A stretch of DNA of 64,000 bases from Enterococcus thailandicus (GCF_001886265.1 NZ_JXLE01000011.1:1-64000), one strand, 5' to 3'. Shown: positions 8,275 through 17,120, counted from the first letter of the stretch. Translations and numbers: made by a program. Notes: generated by a model from the letters alone, not told the origin.

Positions 8275-9585
8275 TTATATTTTTATGGTTAATTTTTGAG
8301 AGAAAATTTGGTTTTCAATGGTTGTTTCTAAATCGTAGTTATCGTTTTCTTTAGTTATTTGATTTACATAAAGTAGTCCTAGTCCATGATTGTTTTTATC
8401 GCTTTTTGTGGTATATCGTTCTTTTTTTTTGTTCATTTCAGGGAAGGTTCCTTCAAAAGAGTTTTCAATAATAAAATTAGTGCTATTGATATCTTTGTTG
8501 ATAGATATCCAAAGTGATTTATCTTCAGTAGGGATCGTATTTTCAATCGCATTATCTAATAGAATAGATAAAATACGTACTAACATGACTAAGTCAACTG
8601 TTTGATCAAAAAATATTGGCTGATTGATTGAGAGAAAAACGGATAGGTTCCTTCTTTTTGCATACTCATATTTATAACTAACTAAGCTTTTTATTTCAAT
8701 ATTTTTAATTTTTGAAAGAGCTGTATTTTGTTTACTTATATTTAAAAGGAACTTTTCTGTAGGTGCCAGCACATGCTCATAGGTATCCTTAATTTGCGCC
8801 AGATCCTCATTAGCAATAGCTATTCTAAGTGTGTGGAGTATATTTAAATAATCATGCCGAAACATTGCTAAATCATCATTTAAACGCTCAATCTCGTTAT
8901 TGTAGTCACTTAGATTTCTCAAAAGTAAGATATTCTGCTCGTTCTCCGTGTGATGTTTTCCAAATTGGATAAGTACCAAAAGTGTAAATAATCCAAGTGA
9001 AAAGAACAAGTACATTAGTCCCTTGTCATTCAAAAATAAATCTTGGATAAATTCTATTGGAGCATAACTTGTTGTCAATTCAGAAAACAATACGAGCAAG
9101 AATATATTTATAAGTATCATTGGGATAAGATACTTATTGGGTCGTAAATAATCTCGCATTGAAGCGACTTTGTCTGGCTTTGCTACCCTGATTATAAATA
9201 TATTAAAGGTAAGAAAAATGATGTTTAAAACAGAGACTATTAGTTCTTCTTTTGAATAATTCCTAAAGATGATTGTGTTGATAGATTGTTCGGTAAAATT
9301 CAAAAAGGCCGAAATCAATACAGTAAATATACTTAAAAATATGACTAAAGTTTTCTTTTCCTGTTTTTTTAAATAAAAACCAATCAGAACTAAAATTGCA
9401 ATAACAAAAATATACTGAAATTGAGGGAAAGAGGAGGAGCCAATTACAAAAAGAAAAATAAAGATCAGTATAGCTGAAATTGCCTTATGTTTAAATTTAG
9501 TTTGAGAACTTCCTAACAGAAAAAAGTATAAAGAGGTAACAAAGTAACTGGATAAAAATGCCCCAATTAAGTAGAAAATAATCAT
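8275..9585 (-). CDS. FsrC/AgrC-like pheromone sensor histidine kinase
   Basis: A 436-residue GHKL kinase. The first about 210 residues hold six to seven membrane helices, as in peptide-pheromone receptors. The H-box FRHDYLNILH has the likely phosphorylated His244, the N-box is LDNAIEN and the G-box is NHGLGL. It should sense the cyclic peptide made from the overlapping small gene and phosphorylate the LytTR regulator encoded at the head of the locus. Its ATG overlaps the pheromone gene stop by ATGA. The order regulator, protease, peptide, kinase is the same as fsrABDC of E. faecalis. Confidence 0.9.
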   Translation of the reverse strand: MIIFYLIGAFLSSYFVTSLYFFLLGSSQTKFKHKAISAILIFIFLFVIGSSSFPQFQYIFVIAILVLIGFYLKKQEKKTLVIFLSIFTVLISAFLNFTEQSINTIIFRNYSKEELIVSVLNIIFLTFNIFIIRVAKPDKVASMRDYLRPNKYLIPMILINIFLLVLFSELTTSYAPIEFIQDLFLNDKGLMYLFFSLGLFTLLVLIQFGKHHTENEQNILLLRNLSDYNNEIERLNDDLAMFRHDYLNILHTLRIAIANEDLAQIKDTYEHVLAPTEKFLLNISKQNTALSKIKNIEIKSLVSYKYEYAKRRNLSVFLSINQPIFFDQTVDLVMLVRILSILLDNAIENTIPTEDKSLWISINKDINSTNFIIENSFEGTFPEMNKKKERYTTKSDKNNHGLGLLYVNQITKENDNYDLETTIENQIFSQKLTIKI

Positions 9586-9740
9586 TTTTTTATTTTAGGT
9601 TTTTCTACTTCATAAAACCATTGCCCCATAAATTTAGGTGATGTAATAGCAGTAACATCAATCGCTCCCTTTTCAGCTAACACAGCTGCATCCACTTTCT
9701 TTTCAATTTTTTCTTTGAAGTAAGATTTTAAACTTTTCAT
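9582..9740 (-). CDS. FsrD/AgrD-like cyclic peptide pheromone precursor
   Basis: This 52-residue gene is easily missed. It has an amphipathic N-terminal part (MKSLKSYFKEKIEKKV), a core TSPKFMGQWF (33-42) and a tail YEVEKPKIKK. E. faecalis FsrD has the pheromone QNSPNIFGQWM followed by GQTEKPK, so the SP, GQW and EKPK elements align without gaps. By analogy with GBAP, the product is a lactone from Ser34 to Phe42, possibly an 11-mer from Ile32. The ATG lies in the stop of the protease gene and the stop in the start of the kinase gene, both by ATGA. In E. faecalis fsrD is in frame with fsrB; here it is a separate frame. Confidence 0.88.
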   Translation of the reverse strand: MKSLKSYFKEKIEKKVDAAVLAEKGAIDVTAITSPKFMGQWFYEVEKPKIKK

Positions 9741-10309
9741 TTGTAAGCATCTCCTGTAATAAATTTTTTTAATGGAGGATAAATCATTAACGATTGTAAT
9801 ACTAATGTGTAAACAAGAAGATTTTGAATTTCATTAGGACAAAAGATGGAAATGATGAAAATGCCTAAATTTACACTGATCGCTTTAACTTTTGTATTCA
9901 AATTTTTTTCTTTTGTCGTTTTCATTTCTGCAGCGTTAAACTGTGGGGCATAAATAGCAGTTAGCACTAAGACTACAATCCCTATTATTGCTAAAGCAAA
10001 ATAAGAAATTTGGAAATTCATTTTTCCAATAAAATAGGGAATAACTACATAAAAAAGTGCATTTAAAACGGAGCAACCCAGTTTAGATTTTGAATGCCAA
10101 CCTTTTGAATATTTGCGTGTTACTGTCATTAAAAAGCCTACAATAATGGTTTCTTTGAAAGTCTTAAATAAAGCAGCCAATATGATTATTTCGCAAAGCT
10201 TCTGTAACCCTACTAAATAGCATTCAATATAATATCGAGTGTAAATTGATCTTTCGTCGTTATCATCTACTGAAATAAGGAAAATTTTTTGTGCGATGTA
10301 GTTTACCAT
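9737..10309 (-). CDS. FsrB/AgrB-family pheromone-processing cysteine protease
   Basis: A 190-residue membrane endopeptidase of the accessory gene regulator B family. The catalytic pair is His72 and Cys79 in KGWHSKSKLGC, the same 7-residue spacing as H77/C84 in S. aureus AgrB. Several hydrophobic segments follow. It should cut the tail of the small precursor, form the thiolactone or lactone ring and help export the peptide. It starts the downstream transcription unit of the locus, with a 93-bp promoter region behind it, and overlaps the pheromone gene. The ATG at 10309 has only a GGAGGG site 10 nt upstream. Confidence 0.9.
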   Translation of the reverse strand: MVNYIAQKIFLISVDDNDERSIYTRYYIECYLVGLQKLCEIIILAALFKTFKETIIVGFLMTVTRKYSKGWHSKSKLGCSVLNALFYVVIPYFIGKMNFQISYFALAIIGIVVLVLTAIYAPQFNAAEMKTTKEKNLNTKVKAISVNLGIFIISIFCPNEIQNLLVYTLVLQSLMIYPPLKKFITGDAYK

Positions 10310-10334
10310 TAAAACTTAATCCCTCCATATAAAA

Positions 10335-10400
10335 AATATAATAACCCAAATTTTCCCCATTTTAAGATGATCGTCCTATTTGACCATTAAACACTCCTAA
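10335..10400 (-). promoter_or_regulatory. pheromone operon promoter with 21-bp spaced direct repeats
   Basis: On the minus strand, TTAGGAG and ATAGGAC have TAGGA cores 21 bp apart (plus-strand 10395-10399 and 10374-10378). TATTAT (10338-10343) starts 35 bp after the first base of the second TAGG core, exactly the offset seen at the bacteriocin promoter; TATATT (10335-10340) is an alternative -10. The site lies between the regulator gene and the protease gene, as does the FsrA site in E. faecalis. Autoinduction is inferred. Confidence 0.65.
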
Positions 10401-10402
10401 CA

Positions 10403-11119
10403 TCACAGTATTAACTGTGTGATCTCTTTATAATATTTTCTAGAAATAGGAATTTGGTTCCTACTTTTGGTTTTAATAAGTTTATTTTTACGATCGATAT
10501 CAGTAATATTATTTATGTTAACAATATAAGAATGATGTACTCTTTTAAAACTTTGATGTAACGGTAATATCTCACTTAACGAACCATAAAATTCCTTATA
10601 GAAAGATATACCGTAGATAGCAATTTTGTGCATTCCGATACTTTCAAAATAGCATATAAGAGAAGGATCGAGTCTAAATATATTTGATTTGGTTTCTATT
10701 GAGATGAAATCAGAGGTATTAGTTAATGCTTTTGAGTTATTATATGCTGAAACACAGTTAGCAATCTCAGTTGTAAATGTCTCTAAATCATCATTTTTAT
10801 TGATGAATGTATAAGCATTTACGAGATATTTGTATGATTTCAAGGCAAGTTCATAGTGACTTGAAACAAAAACGATTAGCCCATCTTTATCAATTTCTCT
10901 AATTTTTTTCGCACCATTAAAACCGCCTTCGATTTCTTTGTGTAGATCAATGTCAATGAAATACAGGTTCATTTCACTGTTTAAATATACTTTTTCATAT
11001 ATGCTTTCGATGTCTGAATGAAGATGAATTTGTTCATGAGGATCAAGTATCTTTTTTTCAAGAATTTGCTTTAAATAGATACCCTGAACAATATTGTCTT
11101 CTAAGATATATATAGCCAA
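10403..11119 (-). CDS. FsrA/AgrA-like LytTR response regulator
   Basis: A 238-residue regulator with a receiver domain (1-120; acidic pocket E7, D8, likely phosphorylated Asp56 in YFIDIDL) and a C-terminal LytTR DNA-binding domain (about 140-235; FKRVHHSYIVNINNI, KLIKTKSRNQIPISRKY). It is the probable partner of the GHKL kinase at the other end of the locus and would bind the 21-bp spaced TAGG repeats before the pheromone and bacteriocin operons. A short CACAGT/ACTGTG dyad at its end lacks a T tract, so read-through into the protease gene is possible. The ribosome site is AGGGG. Confidence 0.9.
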   Translation of the reverse strand: MAIYILEDNIVQGIYLKQILEKKILDPHEQIHLHSDIESIYEKVYLNSEMNLYFIDIDLHKEIEGGFNGAKKIREIDKDGLIVFVSSHYELALKSYKYLVNAYTFINKNDDLETFTTEIANCVSAYNNSKALTNTSDFISIETKSNIFRLDPSLICYFESIGMHKIAIYGISFYKEFYGSLSEILPLHQSFKRVHHSYIVNINNITDIDRKNKLIKTKSRNQIPISRKYYKEITQLIL

Positions 11120-11681
11120 ATGATCACCCCTAAATTCATTATTATCATTAAAAACGTTTCATGCTTAATTATCGTACGTATTAAATATAAATAGTATATC
11201 ATCTCATGGATTTTAATAGAACCCGTCTTTAACTGCTAGAGTCGTTGCGAACTCATTCGCTTACGAATATAGTATGGGACAGAGACTTTTAAGGCAATCG
11301 AGTACCATTCCATTCTATTTTTTCAAGGCACTTTCCAAGTTTTTGGAAGGATTATTTTTTATGAATGTTGCTTGTAATGAAAGTTATTCTGGAAAGTAAG
11401 TACTAATTAACTACCAAAATTCAAATTTAGTTTATCCCTTACCAAGTTAAGTCTTTCCATTTTATTTATTTAAAATTATACTTAGTAAAGTAATGAAAAC
11501 GATGTCGGAAACCATGAAACTGCTACAAATCAGGGAATATCGAATCAAAATTCAATCATTTAATTAAAGTATGGATATAGATCAAAAAGATGAAATAACT
11601 ATTTTTTCAGTTGGTTTACACATAAAAAATTTGTCACACCAATTTTTACGAGCTGATTATTTTTTGGAAAGGGGGCTCCGT
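11120..11681. other. intergenic region between regulator and Mga-like gene
   Basis: The divergent region holds a terminator-like hairpin, CTTTCCAA/TTGGAAGG followed by a T-rich run (about 11328-11357), which resembles the hairpin ending the candidate small RNA at 4441. A segment around 11220-11300 looks like an enterococcal intergenic repeat but I cannot prove it. The frame of the next gene is open back to ATG 11571, which has no good ribosome site. Confidence 0.4.
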
Positions 11682-13130
11682 ATGTACTCATTAGTGAAAC
11701 AATTTATAACAGAAAAAGATTTATATCGACAGGTGTTATTGTTGGAACAACTTCTTAATAATTCACAAGTTACAGTCAAAGAGTTAGCCGAAAAAATCGA
11801 AACGACGGAACGAACCGTTTTTTCAGATTTGAATTCCGTTCGTAGTTATTTACCTTCTGGTTGGGAAATAGCTACAGACAATAATGGCATCAAATTGATT
11901 AGTGAAATTACAGTTGCAACAAATGATATTTGGGAAGTCTTCTTGCCACACTCGATTACTCTTCAATTAGTCAAGGAGCTACTCTTTACAAAGGAATTAA
12001 ATTTATCCGATTTTTTGTATAACACAGGAATCTCAATGGAAACACTCAAACGCCACACCACAAAGGTCAATCAGAAACTAAAAAATTATCATATTCGCAT
12101 TCGTTTAAAAGGCGGAACAGCACAGCTAGTTGGAGAAGAAAGCTCAATTCGGATTTTTTATCATAGATTACTTTTGCCATTTACCCATAATAATTATTTT
12201 TTTGAAGACTATTTTATTCACGAAGATCATTATCAATACTTTTTAGCGAAAGATATCTCAACTAAACTGAAAGTTGAAACAGAACAGATATTTGGCATTT
12301 GCTGGTTCTTTATCAATACGATCAGAATCAAGGCGGGTTGCCAGATCAACCAATTTTCATTTAATCAGAAGGATCCACTGTTATGTTTATATGTCCCATC
12401 ATTAAAAAAATTGTATAAAAAAGAAGGCATTTATCTTGAAGAATCAGAACTGTTTTTTGCTTTCTTCTGTTTTTTTGAAAGCTGGAATTATAACAATGAA
12501 TTTGGTGAAGAAGTGAAGACTGTTTTAAATACTGACTATCCTAACTTACTTGAGAAAGCACAAGAAACGGTTCAAAAATTGGCTGAAAAACTCAATCTTC
12601 CCAAATTACACGAGACACACTTGAAGTGTAATTTATTGATCCTATTATTGAAATATGCTGAGTCACCCAGTCTTTCAGAGCAGTTTCAATTAGAGTATCA
12701 AGAACTGTTGATTCAACAAAATGAAGCATATCCCATCGTCCAAATGATAGGGGAAGAACTATTTCAAGAATTATTGAAAGTCGCATCGATTAAAGAGCAA
12801 GCATATTTTGTGAATATTTTTCTTTTGTTGTGCCAACAAGCAATTTTCTCAATCAAAACACACACCATAACTATTTATCTTATTTTTCAAAGTGAACCTG
12901 CTTGGAAATTATTTTTACAACAAGAGTTGTCTGATTATTTAGGCAAACGGATTCGCATTGAACCGATTGAATTGACTCAATTAAATGAGCTCACGTATCA
13001 AGCCGGTGATTTGATTGTTTCAAATATCCCAATTGATAGTTCTCCGTTACCGGTTTTTTATCTTTCATTGATACCTACAAAAAATGAGCTCAGTCGGTTG
13101 ACTGAACTCACGAATCATTCTTACATCTAG
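11682..13130 (+). CDS. Mga/AtxA-like transcriptional regulator
   Basis: A 482-residue protein with two N-terminal winged-helix domains (HTH segment VTVKELAEKIETTERTVFSDLNSVRSYL at about 25-52 and a second near 105-140), followed by PRD-like helical regions and a C-terminal EIIB-like part. This is the architecture of Mga, AtxA and related virulence or sugar-responsive activators. ATG 11682 is preceded by AAAGGGGG at a proper distance; the longer frame from 11571 is less likely. It ends close to the convergent ATPase gene. Target genes are unknown. Confidence 0.78.
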   Translation: MYSLVKQFITEKDLYRQVLLLEQLLNNSQVTVKELAEKIETTERTVFSDLNSVRSYLPSGWEIATDNNGIKLISEITVATNDIWEVFLPHSITLQLVKELLFTKELNLSDFLYNTGISMETLKRHTTKVNQKLKNYHIRIRLKGGTAQLVGEESSIRIFYHRLLLPFTHNNYFFEDYFIHEDHYQYFLAKDISTKLKVETEQIFGICWFFINTIRIKAGCQINQFSFNQKDPLLCLYVPSLKKLYKKEGIYLEESELFFAFFCFFESWNYNNEFGEEVKTVLNTDYPNLLEKAQETVQKLAEKLNLPKLHETHLKCNLLILLLKYAESPSLSEQFQLEYQELLIQQNEAYPIVQMIGEELFQELLKVASIKEQAYFVNIFLLLCQQAIFSIKTHTITIYLIFQSEPAWKLFLQQELSDYLGKRIRIEPIELTQLNELTYQAGDLIVSNIPIDSSPLPVFYLSLIPTKNELSRLTELTNHSYI

Positions 13131-13142
13131 CCAGGTCTTCTC

Positions 13143-15695
13143 TTAGGAGACAGACTCATGGTTAGGTGCTTTTTTTTTGCTTAAAAAATTTTTACTGATT
13201 TTTTTCTCAAGCTCAACGATGAAAAACAGAGCCAATGCGTTGCCAAAAATCAATAATTGTTGGTTAAGGGATAAGCTAGTTGTGCCAATCAATTGTTGAG
13301 CAGCTGGTAAGAAAATCACGATTGCTTGAAGGATGAACAAGATGCCTAGTGAAATAAACAGGGCTTTGTTTTTCCAGATGCCTTGGTTGAGTGAAGGATC
13401 AAGTAATTCGCGACAATTAATCATGTAGACTGCTTGACCTAAAACGATGCTTTGTAACAAGACAGTTTGTTGTAATGCAGCGCCATCGAACTGAATGGAT
13501 AAGAGGTAGGCAGGCACCATGATTAACAAGGATACGTAGAATATCCGAAAGACATTATACAGTGACAAGATGCCAGCATTTGTTTCTCTAGGAGGGCGCT
13601 TCATCACGTTTGGACTTGCTTTTTCAAATCCTAAAGCGTAGGAAAGTGTAATGGTCGTAGCCATATTGACCCACAAAATTTGAACAGTAGTTAGGGGAAG
13701 TGGACGGTTCAACAATAAAGCAACAATCACGATTAGCCCTTGTGCTAATGCGGTGGGTAAGAAGAAATTGATTGTTTTTTGCAAATTATCAAAGAGTCTG
13801 CGTCCTTCTTTGACTGCTTTAGCAATCGTATGGAAGTCATCATCAGCTAAAACCATGTCTGCGGCTTGTTTGCTGACCTCACTACCTTTGATTCCCATAG
13901 CGATTCCAACATCTGCTTTCTTTAGTGCTGGCGCATCATTGACACCATCACCAGTCATCCCAACAATTTCGTCATTTTTTTGTAAAGTTGTGACGATTCG
14001 TAACTTATGTTCAGGCGTTGTTCGAGCAAAAACATCAACTTTTTGGACTTGTTTAGCAAGTTCTTCATCTGATAACAAATCGATGTCGACACCTTCTAAC
14101 ACATTTTCTGTGTGCTTCAATCCAATTTGAATGCCAATGGCTTTAGCTGTTTCTTTGTGATCTCCTGTGATCATTTTGACTGAAATTCCAGCTTGCTGAG
14201 CTTCTTTGACGGCTTGGATCGCACTCTCTTTTGGAGGATCAATGATACCAGATAAACCAACGAAGTTCAGATTGGTTAAAAGCTCATGGGTTAATTCTGT
14301 AGGCTCTGTGAAGGTCTTGTAGGCGAAACCAAGAACTCGTTGGCCTTTTTCTGCTAATTGTGTAGATTGTTTTTCCCAATTTAATTTTTCTTGTTCAGTT
14401 AATTGTGATTTTTTCATCAAAACTTCTGGTGCGCCTTTGATAAAAACAAGAAATTGCTTGTCGATAGAATGTGCAGTGGCCATATATTTGTAACTTGAGC
14501 TAAAAGGAATCTTGCCTAGAACTGGTTTTAAAGTTAACTCATCATTTTTGACGTAGTTTAGTAAGGCTAATTCTGTTGGGTTCCCTTTTAATTGCTCGAT
14601 TGGTTGATCGTCTTTAGTCTTTAATTCTTGACAGTTGTTCATGATCTCTTTCATCATTTGTGGTTCATCAGTTAAGACGTCCATCACGGTCATTTCGTTT
14701 TTGGTCAATGTTCCTGTTTTATCGGAGCAAATGACGGTCATCGAACCTAGTGTTTCAATTGTTGGCATGCCTTTGATGATGGCATTTTCTTTTGCCATTT
14801 CTTTGACGCCCATTGAAAGGATCATTGTTAAGACAGCGGGTAATCCTTCTGGAATCATTGAAACAATCAGTGCAACTGAAGCAGAGAACATCAGATTCAA
14901 TTCCAGTCCGTATCTTAAACTAGAGAAGAAAAGTAAGAATACGATCAGGGCTAAAATGCCTTGAAAAATGTATTTATTTAATTGGTGCATTTTTTTAATA
15001 AGAGGGGTTGTCTGCACTTGTACAGACTGAAGTGCCTTGTTGATTTTCCCAATCTCAGTTTGATTTCCAATTTCGACAACGATACCTTGGGCAGAGCCTG
15101 TTTGAACTAATGTGCCAGAAAATGCCATATTCACTTGATCTCCTGTTGGCGATGTTTCTTCAATCGTGGCACTTTGCTTTTCAACGGCTAAAGATTCCCC
15201 GGTCAAAATAGCTTCTTCAATGGTTAAATCGTGTGTGTCAATCAAACGTAGATCTGCCGGGACAACATCTCCTGACTTTAGGATAACAATATCTCCTCGG
15301 ACGAGTTGTTCCGCATCAATCGTTTCTTGAATACCAGCGCTAAGGACGACTGATTCTTGTCCCATCATATTTCTGAGCCCATCTAAAGAGTCTTCAGCTT
15401 TTCTTTCTTGCCAGTAACTAATCAACCCATTGATAACGACTACTAACAAAATAATACTCCCGCCAATGATATCTCCGGTGAAAAACTTGAGTAATGCGGC
15501 AATCATCAAGACAATCATCAATAAATCCGTAAAATGTTTCGCAAACTTTTGCCATGGCTTCAATTGTTCTTGCTTTTCAATTTTATTTAATCCATCAGTT
15601 TCTAAACGAGCTTGACGTTCCTGTTGTGTCAGTCCAGCTGTTTCAGCACGCGTTTTTTGCTTCACTTGTTCAGTTGAAAGTTTATACCATTTCAT
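13143..15695 (-). CDS. P-type (type II) cation-transporting ATPase
   Basis: An 850-residue pump with cation ATPase N-domain, TGES, PEGLPAVLT in the fourth helix, DKTGT with Asp325, KGAPE, TGDH, TGDGVNDAPAL and a C-terminal six-helix domain. It is often named calcium ATPase. The sixth-helix motif is ILWVNMATTITLSYALGFE and lacks the aspartate of the NLVTD motif that ligates Ca2+ in SERCA-like pumps, so the ion is uncertain (Na+, K+ or Ca2+). GGAGG precedes the ATG at 15695. It is a single-gene unit. Confidence 0.85.
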   Translation of the reverse strand: MKWYKLSTEQVKQKTRAETAGLTQQERQARLETDGLNKIEKQEQLKPWQKFAKHFTDLLMIVLMIAALLKFFTGDIIGGSIILLVVVINGLISYWQERKAEDSLDGLRNMMGQESVVLSAGIQETIDAEQLVRGDIVILKSGDVVPADLRLIDTHDLTIEEAILTGESLAVEKQSATIEETSPTGDQVNMAFSGTLVQTGSAQGIVVEIGNQTEIGKINKALQSVQVQTTPLIKKMHQLNKYIFQGILALIVFLLFFSSLRYGLELNLMFSASVALIVSMIPEGLPAVLTMILSMGVKEMAKENAIIKGMPTIETLGSMTVICSDKTGTLTKNEMTVMDVLTDEPQMMKEIMNNCQELKTKDDQPIEQLKGNPTELALLNYVKNDELTLKPVLGKIPFSSSYKYMATAHSIDKQFLVFIKGAPEVLMKKSQLTEQEKLNWEKQSTQLAEKGQRVLGFAYKTFTEPTELTHELLTNLNFVGLSGIIDPPKESAIQAVKEAQQAGISVKMITGDHKETAKAIGIQIGLKHTENVLEGVDIDLLSDEELAKQVQKVDVFARTTPEHKLRIVTTLQKNDEIVGMTGDGVNDAPALKKADVGIAMGIKGSEVSKQAADMVLADDDFHTIAKAVKEGRRLFDNLQKTINFFLPTALAQGLIVIVALLLNRPLPLTTVQILWVNMATTITLSYALGFEKASPNVMKRPPRETNAGILSLYNVFRIFYVSLLIMVPAYLLSIQFDGAALQQTVLLQSIVLGQAVYMINCRELLDPSLNQGIWKNKALFISLGILFILQAIVIFLPAAQQLIGTTSLSLNQQLLIFGNALALFFIVELEKKISKNFLSKKKAPNHESVS

Positions 15696-15878
15696 CTTGT
15701 TTCCTCCTGTAATTATTTACTTGATACCTTAAGTATATAGAGAAATTTTCTGATTTCTGGTCGATAATTTCAGGGGAGGGTGAAAAAGATGCGTCATCAC
15801 TGGAAAAAGGATAACTAATTTGACAAGAAGACTACTTTGATGGTTTAATGGTTTAAAAATATGAACGGAGAATGCAAG

Positions 15879-16208
15879 ATGCCTGATTTTACGAATTTAA
15901 AACAAGAATTCTCAGAAGTGAGTGATTTTTTAATCGCTTTGGGTGATGAAAAACGCCAGGCAATTATCATTAGATTGCTAGAAGATCGTGCTTGCCAAGG
16001 TGTAAGAGTGAATGAGTTAACTGAAATAACGAATTTATCCCGTCCAGCAGTATCGCATCATTTAAAAATTTTAAAAGAGGCAAAAATTATTGATTATCGT
16101 AGTGAAGGAACGAAAAACTTCTATTATCTAACACACGAAACCGCTGAAATCAATAAACTACAAAAATTATTAGTTGACGTGAGTCAAATTATCGCAGAGG
16201 TTGATTAA
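15879..16208 (+). CDS. ArsR-family transcriptional regulator
   Basis: A 109-residue winged-helix protein with the HTH segment LTEITNLSRPAVSHHLKILKEAKII. It lacks the usual metal-binding cysteine pair in the recognition helix, having only one Cys (in RACQGVR), so it may respond to another signal, perhaps a thiol oxidant or an aldehyde. ATG 15879 has GGAGA upstream; ATG 15861 has none. The stop lies 1 nt before the start of the DJ-1-like gene, so they form a two-gene operon and probably share a response. Confidence 0.8.
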   Translation: MPDFTNLKQEFSEVSDFLIALGDEKRQAIIIRLLEDRACQGVRVNELTEITNLSRPAVSHHLKILKEAKIIDYRSEGTKNFYYLTHETAEINKLQKLLVDVSQIIAEVD

Positions 16209-16209
16209 C

Positions 16210-16887
16210 GTGAAAAAAGTCTTGATTGTTGAAACAAATGTTACTCATTATCAGGGGACAACGGAGCCAACTGGATTGTGGTTGGGTGAAGCGGTTGAAT
16301 TTGTGGCTGAAATGAAAAATGCTGGGATTGAAGTCGATTTTGTTAGCCCAAAAGGTGGATTTGTCCCGCTTGATCCACGCAGTATGAAATACATAGATGA
16401 ATCAATTCTTGAAATTTATGAAGATCCTGATTTTATTCATAGCGGATTGACGGACACTTTGCGTCCAGACCAAGTGAATCCGGCTGACTATGCTGCGATT
16501 TATTATACTGGAGGACATGGTGTGATGTGGGATTTTCCGGATGATTTGTCAATTCAAAATCTTGCGTCTACTATTTATGATAACAATGGGTATCTGGTTT
16601 CTGTGTGTCATGGGGTAGCAGGACTATTGAATATTAAAGATAAGAGTGGTAACTATTTGATTGAAGGTAAAAATATTACTGGATTTACTACGACTGAAGA
16701 AATCATCGCAGGGAAAAAATCTGTTGTCCCATTTTTGAACCAAGTGGCGGTCGAAAAACGTGGCGGCCATTTCAAGAAGAAAAGATTTTATCGTGAATAT
16801 GCAATCAAAGATGATCGAATGATAACAGGACAAAATCCGTTTTCTGTGCGAGCAGTTGCCAAATTATTGATTGCTGAATTAATTTAA
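16210..16887 (+). CDS. DJ-1/PfpI-family protein, Hsp31-like
   Basis: A 225-residue class I glutamine amidotransferase-fold protein. The nucleophile elbow is VSVCHGVAG, the conserved glutamate is in LWLGEAVEF and the GGHGVMWDF loop is typical of Hsp31-like proteins, which act as glutathione-independent glyoxalases or chaperones against carbonyl stress. GTG 16210 is preceded by AGAGG 9 nt upstream; the in-frame TTG 16201 overlaps the upstream gene and has no spacing. It is paired with an ArsR regulator. Confidence 0.8.
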   Translation: MKKVLIVETNVTHYQGTTEPTGLWLGEAVEFVAEMKNAGIEVDFVSPKGGFVPLDPRSMKYIDESILEIYEDPDFIHSGLTDTLRPDQVNPADYAAIYYTGGHGVMWDFPDDLSIQNLASTIYDNNGYLVSVCHGVAGLLNIKDKSGNYLIEGKNITGFTTTEEIIAGKKSVVPFLNQVAVEKRGGHFKKKRFYREYAIKDDRMITGQNPFSVRAVAKLLIAELI

Positions 16888-16890
16888 TTA

Positions 16891-16937
16891 ACGAACTAGC
16901 TAACTAACTTTCTTACGTTGTTGGCTAGTTTTTTTGT
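16891..16937 (+). terminator. terminator after DJ-1-like gene
   Basis: AACTAGCTAAC pairs with GTTGGCTAGTT (one wobble) and is followed by T7. Confidence 0.75.
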
Positions 16938-17065
16938 GCAGTAAGCTAATACCCTCTTGTCAAAAATATCACTAAGTTATTAACTTGTTCATATACATTA
17001 TTAAAAAATATTAGTGGTTACATCTTGAATCGCTAATAAAAAAATTATTTAACAAGCAAAAATTC

Positions 17066-17120
17066 TTGCGTTTCTCAACAAATCACTTTATTATTGACGA
17101 GTCAACGATTGACAAGTCAA
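17066..17120 (+). promoter_or_regulatory. marR-nitroreductase promoter with two palindromic operators
   Basis: TTGCGT (17066-17071), 17 bp and TATTAT (17089-17094) form the promoter. Two 12-bp palindromes, TTGACGAGTCAA (17094-17105) and TTGACAAGTCAA (17109-17120), cover the start of transcription, 15 bp centre to centre. Tandem palindromes at this place are typical of MarR autorepression. Confidence 0.8.

Noticed and set aside
10401-10420. Terminator at the end of the response regulator gene
   Set aside because: The CACAGT/ACTGTG dyad has no T tract and is only 6 bp.
11571-11681. N-terminal extension of the Mga-like protein
   Set aside because: The residues do not look like part of the HTH domain and a better ribosome site precedes ATG 11682.
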